Below, one piece after another: positions 1 to 6,498 of a stretch of 10,000 nt of DNA (positions within the stretch are counted from its first letter, which is position 1; each line of letters starts with the position of its first letter). Under the pieces are notes generated by a model. It made no database searches. It was not told where the DNA came from and worked only from the letters and a program-made list of their open reading frames with translations. Both the position numbers and the translations under genes were made by a program. The DNA is from Rheinheimera sp. (GTDB lineage: Bacteria > Pseudomonadota > Gammaproteobacteria > Enterobacterales > Alteromonadaceae): the NCBI RefSeq assembly GCF_020217005.1, contig NZ_JAIWOI010000148.1:1-10000 (forward strand), read 5' to 3'.

Positions 1-1403
1 ATAACGCCGACTGAACCACTCATAAAGGCCAAAGGTAAAAATACCGCGCTCAGCACCAGCGTGATGCCCATTATGGCACCTGACACCTGCTTCATGGCCT
101 TTTGCGTCGCTTGCTTAGGCGTCAGTCCCTCTTCCAGCATCAGGCGATCGACGTTTTCAACCACCACTATGGCATCGTCCACCAGAATACCTATGGCCAG
201 TACCATACCAAACATCGTCATCATATTGACGGAAAAGCCTAGCAGGTACATCACAGCTAAGGTCCCCATCAGACAAACCGGTACTACCAGTATTGGGATC
301 AGCGTATAACGCAGGTTTTGCAAAAACAGTAACATCACCAGAAAAACCAGAGCTATGGCTTCCAGTAAGGTGTACACCACTTTCTCAATAGCCGCTTTGA
401 CAAACCTTGAGGTGTCATAAGGCACTGACAGTTCCATATCGGACGGCAGATACTGACTCAACTGATCTAATCTGACTTTGACTGCATCTACGGTACGGAT
501 AGCATTGGCACCTGGCGCCAACTGAATGGCCGCTATAACCGCATTTTTACCATTGAGCCTGGTATTGAAATTGTAATCTTGCATGCCAATTTCTATACGA
601 GCCACGTCTTTGAGGTAAAGCGCCGCGCCGTTAGATGTGGTTCTGAGCAGGATCTGGCCAAAGTCTTCCACTGTTTTAAGCGTGCCATCCAGCACTATAG
701 ATGCACTGACTTCCTGCTCTGTGTTGCCAGGACTGCTGCCAAAACTTCCGGCAGGCACCTGAATATTTTGAGTCCGGATCGCACTACTGACATCCTCAAC
801 AGACAAACCGTAAGACACCAGCTTTTGTGTATCCAGCCAGACTCGCATCGCGGCTTCTGAGGAGAAAAATTGCAGCTTTCCTACACCCTCTACCCTGCGT
901 ATTTCTTTATTTAGCGAACGGGTGGCAAACTCAGACAAGGCCACCATGGATTTAGAGGCATCATCCTCTTTGTAACTTAGGGCGTAAAACATCAGAAAAC
1001 CAGCACTGGACTCCTCCACTTGTAAGCCTTGCTGAGTCACAGCGGCCGGTAACCTTGATTCGGCTTTTTTCAGGCTGTTCTGCACTTCCATCTGAGCGAC
1101 AGCAACAGAGGTTCCGGGTTTGAAGGTGACTGTAATATCCGAAGAACCGGACGAACCAATGGACGACTCAAAATAAAGCATATCTTTGATGCCATTGAGC
1201 TCTTCTTCTATCACAGAGGTCACAGACTCCACCATCACCTCAGCAGAAGCTCCAGGGTAAGTTGCAGTTACAATAATTTGCGGTGGCGCGACCACAGGAA
1301 ACTGAGCAACAGGCAGATAAGGCAAGGCGAAAAGCCCTGCCATGCTGATAAAAATGGCCACGACCCAGGCAAATTTTGGGCGGGATATAAAAAACTCAGA
1401 CAT
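1..1403 (-). CDS. RND efflux pump inner-membrane subunit, AcrB/MexB type (HAE1), N-terminal 467 residues, cut by the left edge
   Basis: This is the proton-driven inner-membrane transporter of a tripartite multidrug efflux pump. Reading back from the ATG at 1403, the frame stays open for 467 codons to the window edge, so just under half of a protein of about 1,030-1,050 residues is present. The N-terminus begins MSEFFISRP and runs into TM1 and the conserved PVAQFP stretch (residues 31-36). The porter domains PN1/PN2 follow. TM2 begins near residue 340. The TM4 motif GILVDDAIVVVEN contains the paired aspartates (409-410) of the proton relay. Phe136 and Phe180 align with AcrB drug-pocket Phe136 and Phe178. 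The start lies 10 bp after the stop of the membrane-fusion gene, with GAGAT as a modest ribosome binding site, so both are in one operon. Family assignment is firm; the drug spectrum cannot be read from the sequence. Confidence 0.96.
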   Translation of the reverse strand, partial: MSEFFISRPKFAWVVAIFISMAGLFALPYLPVAQFPVVAPPQIIVTATYPGASAEVMVESVTSVIEEELNGIKDMLYFESSIGSSGSSDITVTFKPGTSVAVAQMEVQNSLKKAESRLPAAVTQQGLQVEESSAGFLMFYALSYKEDDASKSMVALSEFATRSLNKEIRRVEGVGKLQFFSSEAAMRVWLDTQKLVSYGLSVEDVSSAIRTQNIQVPAGSFGSSPGNTEQEVSASIVLDGTLKTVEDFGQILLRTTSNGAALYLKDVARIEIGMQDYNFNTRLNGKNAVIAAIQLAPGANAIRTVDAVKVRLDQLSQYLPSDMELSVPYDTSRFVKAAIEKVVYTLLEAIALVFLVMLLFLQNLRYTLIPILVVPVCLMGTLAVMYLLGFSVNMMTMFGMVLAIGILVDDAIVVVENVDRLMLEEGLTPKQATQKAMKQVSGAIMGITLVLSAVFLPLAFMSGSVGV

Positions 1404-1413
1404 GTGATTGATC

Positions 1414-2571
1414 TCAAAGTGAACCGGAAACGGGAGAGGCTGTAGCAGCTGCATGCTTCAGATCATCAGCCAGCTGCACCTGAACTTTATCTCCAGATTG
1501 TAGCTGTGAGGTGGCGCTGGTCAGCACAATATCGCCTGCAGCAAGACCTGCAGTGATCTGCCAATCCTTCCCTACCATCACGCCAGTGCGGACTTCCCTG
1601 GGTTCAGCTTCACCATTCTTATTCTGTACCCAGACCCATTGCTGCCCCTGATGATCCCGGCTCAAAGCGCGCTGTGGTATCAGAATAGCATCTGGCACAA
1701 AACCAAGCCGGGTCCGGACTTTGACATACATGCCGGGTAACAACTGCTGATCTTTGTTGGCAAATTCGGCTCTGAGCGTTAAAGTTCCGGTGTTTTGATC
1801 GACCTGACTTTCGGCGAATAATACCTGTCCCTGCTGAGCTGGCTGCCCGGCGTTATCCAGAATATTCAATTGATTGACCACCTGAGCATGACCTTGCTTT
1901 ATGCTTTGCTGGCGTTGCATTTCAGCGCCTGACGATAAATTCATATCAACGTACACAGGGTCCAGCTGATGAATGACGGCCAGTTGAGTCGCCTCATTCT
2001 GCCCCACTAACGCACCTTCACTGACTAAAGCTCTGCCAATGCGGCCTGCAATAGGAGCTGTGACTCTGCTGTAGCTCAGATTGAGTGTGGCATTGTCCAG
2101 ATCCGCCTCTGCAGCCTGCACTGCGGCAGCTGCGCTGAGCAGGTTGGTTTTTGCGTTATCAAATTGATGCTGACTGACTGTAGCTGTGGCCAGTAGTGGT
2201 TTATATCGCCTCAGCAGATCGTCGGCTTCTTGCTGGGCTGCTTTGGCTTTTGCAAGTTCAGCCTGGGCCTTTGCCAGCGCCACTCGTAGAGGGGCAGGAT
2301 CGAGCTGGAATAAAACCTGACCAGCACTGACCAGACTTCCTTCGGCAAATTCACGTTTGAGCACAATTCCCGCAACACGGGCACGCACTTCCGCCTGACG
2401 AACCGCAACCACTCGTCCCGGCAAATCTTCGGTGATATGCAGCGGTGCCTTTGTCACCACCAGGGCATCAGCGGTTTTCACCTCAGAGCCGGTTTCAGCC
2501 GCAGGCTCTGGGGTACAACCAATCAGGATCATGGCCAAAGTGATAGCCAGCAGATTCTTCCCCTTCCCCAT
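1414..2571 (-). CDS. RND efflux periplasmic adaptor (membrane-fusion lipoprotein, AcrA/MexA type)
   Basis: This is the periplasmic adaptor that links an RND pump to a TolC-type channel. From the ATG at 2571 it is 385 residues. A short charged start, a hydrophobic segment and the lipobox LIGC put the lipidated cysteine at 19. A lipoyl/barrel-sandwich half follows (EVRARVAGIV, GQVLFQLDP), then an Ala/Gln/Glu-rich coiled-coil hairpin, the second lipoyl half (TAPIAGRIGRALVSEGALV) and beta-barrel and membrane-proximal domains. The hairpin carries the spacing R122-x3-L126-x6-S133 of the RLS motif used to dock TolC. The frame is open further upstream to an ATG at 2640, but that start would lie inside the promoter and operator. 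The ATG at 2571 has GAGG 8 nt upstream and gives a proper lipoprotein signal. It lies 10 bp ahead of the pump gene and is divergent from the TetR gene. No outer-membrane partner is visible here. Confidence 0.95.
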   Translation of the reverse strand: MGKGKNLLAITLAMILIGCTPEPAAETGSEVKTADALVVTKAPLHITEDLPGRVVAVRQAEVRARVAGIVLKREFAEGSLVSAGQVLFQLDPAPLRVALAKAQAELAKAKAAQQEADDLLRRYKPLLATATVSQHQFDNAKTNLLSAAAAVQAAEADLDNATLNLSYSRVTAPIAGRIGRALVSEGALVGQNEATQLAVIHQLDPVYVDMNLSSGAEMQRQQSIKQGHAQVVNQLNILDNAGQPAQQGQVLFAESQVDQNTGTLTLRAEFANKDQQLLPGMYVKVRTRLGFVPDAILIPQRALSRDHQGQQWVWVQNKNGEAEPREVRTGVMVGKDWQITAGLAAGDIVLTSATSQLQSGDKVQVQLADDLKHAAATASPVSGSL

Positions 2572-2611
2572 CACCACTACCTCACTTAACCCGCTTAATT
2601 TGAAGGAATGC

Positions 2612-2640
2612 ACGATACCACCAAGAATCAAATGAATCAA
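2612..2640 (-). promoter_or_regulatory. Predicted sigma-70 promoter of the efflux operon
   Basis: On the minus strand TTGATT (2640-2635) and TATCGT (2617-2612) are separated by exactly 17 bp. The -35 box overlaps the left arm of the inverted repeat at 2623-2660, so a bound repressor should block it. Transcription would start near 2605, leaving a leader of about 35 nt before the ATG at 2571. The elements match consensus at 4 of 6 positions each, so this is a reading of the sequence, not a mapped start. Confidence 0.6.
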
Positions 2641-2660
2641 CTTGGATTCATTTGATTCTT
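2623..2660. promoter_or_regulatory. Perfect 16-bp inverted repeat: probable operator of the TetR-family regulator
   Basis: The arms at 2623-2638 and 2645-2660 are perfect reverse complements around a 6-bp spacer. Each arm holds two copies of one pentamer: GAATC at 2625 and 2634 on the left, GATTC at 2645 and 2654 on the right. The site lies between the divergent TetR and efflux genes and covers the predicted -35 boxes of both promoters. TetR-family proteins commonly bind such palindromes and repress both themselves and the neighbouring pump. The size and doubled half-sites would suit two dimers, as in QacR, but that is inference. It is not followed by a T-tract suited to a terminator, and no gene ends there. 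Confidence 0.8.
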
Positions 2661-2680
2661 TTAAATTGCAGAAGTATAGT
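2652..2680 (+). promoter_or_regulatory. Predicted sigma-70 promoter of the TetR-family gene
   Basis: TTGATT (2652-2657) and TATAGT (2675-2680) are 17 bp apart on the plus strand. The -35 box lies in the right arm of the operator, a mirror image of the promoter on the other strand, which predicts autorepression. Transcription would begin near 2687, about 40 nt before the coding region. Confidence 0.65.
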
Positions 2681-2728
2681 GATTACCAGCACTGAACCGA
2701 GTAGAATGCTCAGTGCTGTTGTGTTGAT

Positions 2729-3295
2729 ATGGATAAGATGATGACAAAAAGTGAAGCTACAGAGCCTTTGTTGTTGGCTGTTGCTATGGCCATGGTCGAC
2801 AACCCCAGAGCATCTTTGCTGGAGTTGGCCAAAGCTGTTGGTGTCAGCAAAGCTACTTTGTATCGGATGTGCCCAACCCGGGATAACATCATAGAACGTT
2901 TGTTTTCTGAATCTGTGCGCCAGTTTGATTTGGTTATTGCCGCAGCTGAGCTGGACACAGCCCCTGTTCCTCAAGCCTTCCGCGCTTTGATTGAAGGTCA
3001 TTTGAACCACAAAGAACTTTTTGTTTTTGTGTCCAATACCTGGGAGCCCCAGCTGCTGGAAGCATCAGCTCAGGGTCATCGCTGGGTGGAATATGAAATG
3101 CTTTTTGATAAGTTTTTTTTACGTGGCCAACAGGAAGGTTTTTTTCGGATCGACATCAGCGCAGCGGCCTTATCTGAGTTGATGATAGGTATGTTATCCG
3201 CCCTGTTGAATGCTGAACGCTCAGGCCGGATCGCCCGTAAAGATATGCTGGATACTATGGAAAAAATGTTTTTAACCGGCGCGCAGAGGCTGTAA
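2729..3295 (+). CDS. TetR/AcrR-family transcriptional regulator, probable local repressor of the efflux operon
   Basis: This is a one-domain-plus-ligand-pocket DNA-binding regulator of 188 residues, a usual length for TetR-family proteins. The helix-turn-helix covers about residues 28-59, with LLELAKAVGVSKATLYR typical of the family. The segment just after it reads MCPTRD, where most members have an aromatic residue followed by a Lys/Glu pair. The C-terminal two thirds are helical and variable, as expected for the effector and dimer domain. The start is uncertain: ATG codons at 2729, 2738 and 2741 are all in frame, and the GGAT at 2731 could serve the ATG at 2741. It is transcribed away from the efflux operon across a shared operator, so repression of the pump and of itself is the simplest reading. 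The gene contains runs of eight T (3113-3120) and seven T (3139-3145). Confidence 0.93.
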   Translation: MDKMMTKSEATEPLLLAVAMAMVDNPRASLLELAKAVGVSKATLYRMCPTRDNIIERLFSESVRQFDLVIAAAELDTAPVPQAFRALIEGHLNHKELFVFVSNTWEPQLLEASAQGHRWVEYEMLFDKFFLRGQQEGFFRIDISAAALSELMIGMLSALLNAERSGRIARKDMLDTMEKMFLTGAQRL

Positions 3296-3320
3296 GCACC
3301 ATCAGGAGCCAGGCTTCTGC
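3283..3320. terminator. Weak stem-loop between convergent genes, possible terminator
   Basis: GCAGAGGCT (3283-3291) can pair with GGCTTCTGC (3312-3320), with two G-U pairs and a 20-nt loop. It spans the end of the TetR gene and the 38-bp gap before the convergent beta-barrel gene. There is no T-run on either side, so it is a poor intrinsic terminator and is listed only because the site is where one would be expected. Confidence 0.2.
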
Positions 3321-3333
3321 TTAGGTTGCGCTA

Positions 3334-4059
3334 TCAAAACTCATACTCCAATGCAAAGCGTAAAGTGCGATCGACGGTTTGATTGTCGATAGCCACTATC
3401 ACGGCCAGCTCCCATTTCAGTTGCTCTTGTCTGTCAAACTTATGTACCCCCATCAGGCTTGGGCCTGCACCTTTATAGTTTTCACCGGCATAAAGCTCGA
3501 TAGCCGGCTGCACTGCGGGTAACCAACGGTAACGGTACTGGGCGCGGAATTCACTTTCCCACTCAGGATCTAATGTTTTGCCCCATTCGTACACGGCCAG
3601 AGCGTTTAAGGTCAGACTGGTTGGGCCAAATTCTTTTTCCATTAAAAGCCCTGTAGTGAATTCATAGTTATCCTGATTATTTTGCCGTTCCAGCTCAAAC
3701 AGCATCCCCCAGTCAGCGCTGTATTGGCCTTGCTCTGTCAACATCCAGCGTAGCTCAAGCTCATAACCAGATAACTTGTAATCTTCCGGGCTTACCCTGT
3801 CTGCTATCGCATAAATTTCCAGCGCAGCACGCTCAGCGACAGAAAAACCGTAGCCCAGTTTTTGTCCCATAGCGTTATTGTCCGGATGATCGGCCTGACG
3901 CTGATAAAAATAGCGATATTCAAAACTGCGTTCCAGCGGTTGCACATAGGGATGATAGACTTTGTCCACAACCCGGCCATCGGCCAAAGCCAAAGTGCTG
4001 CTACCAAGACAAACAAAGCACAAAGCCTTTATCACCGCCTTTTTGCTGTAAAGCTTCAT
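3334..4059 (-). CDS. Small outer-membrane beta-barrel protein of unknown function, in the cupredoxin/FTR1-like operon
   Basis: I do not recognise a named family. From the ATG at 4059 the protein has 241 residues. It opens with a lysine-rich Sec signal peptide and a likely signal-peptidase site after ALA (residues 24-26). The mature part has the alternating polar/aromatic rhythm of beta-barrel strands (FEYRYFYQR, LELRWML, EFRAQYRYRW) and ends LRFALEYEF with a terminal phenylalanine, the classic BAM recognition ending. The frame extends upstream to 4107, but the ATG at 4059 has GGAG 8 nt away (4068-4071) and its ATGA overlaps the stop of the permease gene, which implies coupled translation. Its position last in an operon with periplasmic and inner-membrane partners suggests an outer-membrane role in the same process. 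Whether it is a pore or a structural barrel is unknown. Confidence 0.82.
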   Translation of the reverse strand: MKLYSKKAVIKALCFVCLGSSTLALADGRVVDKVYHPYVQPLERSFEYRYFYQRQADHPDNNAMGQKLGYGFSVAERAALEIYAIADRVSPEDYKLSGYELELRWMLTEQGQYSADWGMLFELERQNNQDNYEFTTGLLMEKEFGPTSLTLNALAVYEWGKTLDPEWESEFRAQYRYRWLPAVQPAIELYAGENYKGAGPSLMGVHKFDRQEQLKWELAVIVAIDNQTVDRTLRFALEYEF

Positions 4060-4787
4060 CTTTTTTTCTCCATAAAGCTGCAACACCAGAACAAGAGCAC
4101 TAAACACACCATATACAGTAACAGCTGAGATAAACCGGGTGTGGCTTCATAACCCATCAGCGCCTGCAAAAAGAACCCCAATTCGGATTGTTCCGACAGC
4201 AACTGTTCAGTTTGCCAAAGCTGCGGACCTGCTACTAACCAATCGGATTGTATCAGTAAAGCCGACGCCATCATCACCTGCCGGGCTCCAGTGAAAGACA
4301 GCAGCAAGGCGAAACTCTGGTGACGCCACAACTTCAGTTCAGTCAGCAAGTAATACCAAAGCACGGCTATGCTAGCGCCGATCCCCACCCCCAGGGCTGA
4401 ACCTAGCACCAGATCTGCAGGAGTGTTTTCTGTTTGTGTAGGCAACCAGATATAAAGCAACAAATTACTGCCACTGATACTGAACAGACAAGCCGCGGCA
4501 AGTGCTGAACCCCAGAGTGCATAGCTGGTCTTTCTGGCAGCCACACACAACAAAGCAAAACAGCTCAGATATAAAAAGCTATACAAAAACTCCAGTCCAA
4601 GACCATCCAGCAATTCCGAGATCCATACCATCTGCAGGCTAATCAGGCATAACATCAGCGCTGAAGGCAGGACGAAATACAGAGCAAAGTGACGCCAAAG
4701 GCTACGGTGCCATACCAGCAGAGTCGCCAGCAACAAGCACAGCGGCAGCAATTCGCGTAAAAACATCAGAACCGTATTAATCAGCAT
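4056..4787 (-). CDS. FTR1/EfeU-related inner-membrane permease, lacking the usual iron-binding motifs
   Basis: This 243-residue protein is almost entirely hydrophobic, with about seven membrane segments. Kinship to FTR1/EfeU iron permeases rests on the N-terminal TM1 with an Arg-Glu pair (FLRELLP, residues 9-15) and on the C-terminal block around residues 187-220 (GPQLWQTEQLLSEQSELG, then QALMGYEATPGLSQLL), which follows the pattern of that family. In EfeU-type permeases REXXE appears in TM1 and TM4. Here the first reads REXXP, and the equivalent of the second (about residues 102-112, FSISGSNLLLY) has neither Arg nor Glu. Transport of ferric iron by the standard mechanism is therefore doubtful. 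The start overlaps the cupredoxin gene by 11 bp and the stop overlaps the beta-barrel start, so the three are co-translated. AAGG lies 6 nt before the ATG. Confidence 0.75.
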   Translation of the reverse strand: MLINTVLMFLRELLPLCLLLATLLVWHRSLWRHFALYFVLPSALMLCLISLQMVWISELLDGLGLEFLYSFLYLSCFALLCVAARKTSYALWGSALAAACLFSISGSNLLLYIWLPTQTENTPADLVLGSALGVGIGASIAVLWYYLLTELKLWRHQSFALLLSFTGARQVMMASALLIQSDWLVAGPQLWQTEQLLSEQSELGFFLQALMGYEATPGLSQLLLYMVCLVLLFWCCSFMEKKR

Positions 4788-5160
4788 GTTTAGCCTTGTG
4801 CTGCAGCCATTCCTGCTCAGGCAGAGCTATCAATACTCCTTGCGCACTGTCAGGATTGTACTCGCCAAAAAATTCATATTTCCCGGGTTCCAGTGGACCA
4901 ATAAATAAGGTGGCTTTGCCTTTGCCCAAAATCACTTTTTCACGGTTTAAACTGAAACTCTCGAACTCTTCAGGTGAGGGATCCTGATTAAATACCAGCA
5001 ATTTCATTTTTTCTCCTGCCGGCACGTAAAGCACTGAAGGCTGAAACAGATGATCTTTAATATGCAGCTCAAATACACTTTGCTCCGCCACTACGGGCAG
5101 AGTCAAAGCCAGCATTAACAGAGGCGTAATGGGTAATACCTTTTTCCTGTTTTTTCTCAA
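4777..5160 (-). CDS. Periplasmic cupredoxin-like protein of the FTR1-associated type
   Basis: This small exported protein (127 residues) has a basic n-region (RKNRKK), a hydrophobic core and a likely cleavage after VVA near residue 25. The rest follows the cupredoxin fold of proteins encoded beside FTR1 permeases: FQPSVLYVPAGEK, PEEFESFSLNREKV, IGPLEPGKYEFF and a closing NPDSAQG strand. In these relatives the domain is thought to handle iron or copper for the permease. Standard blue-copper ligands are not evident. From memory, relatives often have His before the PD of the last motif; here it is Asn102. The only workable start that keeps the signal peptide is TTG at 5160, with GAGAG about 8 nt upstream; the first in-frame ATG is residue 16. 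It begins 24 bp after the kinase stop and overlaps the permease gene by 11 bp. Confidence 0.82.
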   Translation of the reverse strand: MRKNRKKVLPITPLLMLALTLPVVAEQSVFELHIKDHLFQPSVLYVPAGEKMKLLVFNQDPSPEEFESFSLNREKVILGKGKATLFIGPLEPGKYEFFGEYNPDSAQGVLIALPEQEWLQHKAKHAD

Positions 5161-5178
5161 CTGTGTTCTCTCAACTGT
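5155..5178 (-). repeat. Short tandem repeat ACAGTTGAGA at the cupredoxin start
   Basis: On the minus strand ACAGTTGAGA occurs at 5178-5169 and again at 5164-5155, 14 bp apart. The second copy supplies the TTG start codon of the cupredoxin gene. The first copy supplies the GAGAG that probably acts as its ribosome binding site. A TTG in the first copy is out of frame and reaches a stop after four codons. Confidence 0.6.
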
Positions 5179-5184
5179 TTTTTT

Positions 5185-6486
5185 TCACAGGGGCAGTTCC
5201 ACTGTCACTTTTAATCCACTACTAAAATCTGCGGCGCCAAGACTGATCCGCCCTTGATGCAAAGCCACTATATCCCGCACTATCGCCAACCCCAAACCCG
5301 AGCCTACAGTGCCGGATTGATGTCTGTCACCCCCTACCCGGTAAAACCTGTCAAACACCCGGCTGTACTCACTCGGCGCTATACCAGGGCCATTATCCTG
5401 AACGACCAGCACGGCTTTGTCCTGCTCAACAGACAACTCAATTTGAATACAACCTCCCACCTGGGTGTATTTACTGGCATTGCCAACCAGATTGCTGACC
5501 AGCAAACGCAACGCAAAAGCATCACCTCTTAATGTTAAATGCTCTACACCTAAAAGCTCTATTTGTTGTTGTTTTTGCTCAATTTGTGGGTACCAATCTG
5601 CTACCACCTGACGACATAATCCCGCTAAGTCCAATTGGTCTGTTCGTGCCTGAAAGTGCTCTGGGTTGGTACGGTTTAACAGCATAATTTGTTCTATCAG
5701 AGTACTCATCCGCTCTACACCAGCCTGTAACGCCAGCATTGAACCTTCCGGATCACTGATGCCTGATTGTTGCCAGCGTGCTGATGCGTTATGCAAGTTA
5801 ACCTGTAATACGCTTAAAGGAGTGCGCAGTTCATGCGCCACATCAGAGGCAAAACGTTTTTCTCTGTCAAAAGCATCGGCTAATCGGGCAAACAATTGAT
5901 TGGTTGTTTTCAGCATTTGATCCAGCTCTGCAGGCACCTGTTCTAAAACAACCGGACTTAAGTCATTGGCTTTTTTCGAGGAGAGTTGGGCTGAGAATCT
6001 GTTAATAGGTGATAATGCCTTACTGACGACCAGCCAAATGAGCAACGCCTGCAGCGGCAAACTCAACACCACTGGGTAAATAGAAGCGGTAATGACTTCA
6101 TCCGCCAATTGTTGTCGTTGTTTTAACGGCTGAGCCACTATGATGGTCAACAAATCTGTCGGCGTCTGCCGAAACACCCGCCATCTTTTACCGCCGAAAT
6201 TATGCTCACTAAAGCCTTCGCTGTCTGACATTGAACTCTTGGGGGCCAACGCACTGCGATACACCAGCTCACCTTTTTGCCAGACCTGGAGGGCCAAACC
6301 AAGTTCTTGCTGAGATCCGCCCTGGTATTGCTGCGATAAGCTGGACGCCAGCACTTGCAAATCCTGATCAAACAAAGCTTCGGCCCTGCTGGCGCTTTGC
6401 TTATAGCTTTGCAGAGCAGCCACAAAACTGATCAGCGTAAAAAGCGCAATCAGCACTGTCACTAAATACCGACGCAAGGATCTCAT
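5185..6486 (-). CDS. Membrane sensor histidine kinase, OmpR-class partner (PmrB/QseC-like)
   Basis: This is the sensor of a two-component system, 433 residues. TM1 spans about residues 7-25, a periplasmic sensor loop 28-132, and TM2 about 133-154. A HAMP-like linker leads to the dimerisation helix with FASDVAHELRTPLS, where His218 is the phospho-acceptor. The ATPase domain shows the N box (N332 and N336 in SNLVGNASKY), the G1 box DNGPGI (364-369) with an F box after it (FDRFYR), and the G2 box GSGLGLAI (395-402). All residues needed for activity are present. The periplasmic loop resembles those of PmrB/QseC-type kinases, which sense metals or small molecules, but no ligand residues can be named safely. 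It starts 12 bp after its regulator and is followed closely by the cupredoxin operon, its likely target. The ATG has only a weak GAG ribosome binding site. Confidence 0.95.
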   Translation of the reverse strand: MRSLRRYLVTVLIALFTLISFVAALQSYKQSASRAEALFDQDLQVLASSLSQQYQGGSQQELGLALQVWQKGELVYRSALAPKSSMSDSEGFSEHNFGGKRWRVFRQTPTDLLTIIVAQPLKQRQQLADEVITASIYPVVLSLPLQALLIWLVVSKALSPINRFSAQLSSKKANDLSPVVLEQVPAELDQMLKTTNQLFARLADAFDREKRFASDVAHELRTPLSVLQVNLHNASARWQQSGISDPEGSMLALQAGVERMSTLIEQIMLLNRTNPEHFQARTDQLDLAGLCRQVVADWYPQIEQKQQQIELLGVEHLTLRGDAFALRLLVSNLVGNASKYTQVGGCIQIELSVEQDKAVLVVQDNGPGIAPSEYSRVFDRFYRVGGDRHQSGTVGSGLGLAIVRDIVALHQGRISLGAADFSSGLKVTVELPL

Positions 6487-6498
6487 ACTTTACTCATA

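Noticed and set aside
579..860. Plus-strand frame of 93 codons, and another at 61-309, in the left part
   Set aside because: The minus strand here encodes the RND pump without interruption and with family motifs, so these are shadows.
2623..2660. The strong inverted repeat read as an intrinsic terminator
   Set aside because: No gene ends next to it; it lies between divergent starts and overlaps two promoter -35 boxes, which fits an operator. The arms are also A/T-rich.
2648..3010. Open frame of 120 codons antisense to the TetR gene, and a second of 82 codons at 2710-2958
   Set aside because: Both lie opposite a well-supported helix-turn-helix gene, begin or end inside the operator region, and show no domain or ribosome binding site.
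4056..4787. Possibility that the FTR1-like gene is a pseudogene
   Set aside because: The frame is full length for the family, has a ribosome binding site, overlaps both neighbours in an ordered way and keeps the conserved C-terminal block. Loss of motifs without frame damage points to changed function.
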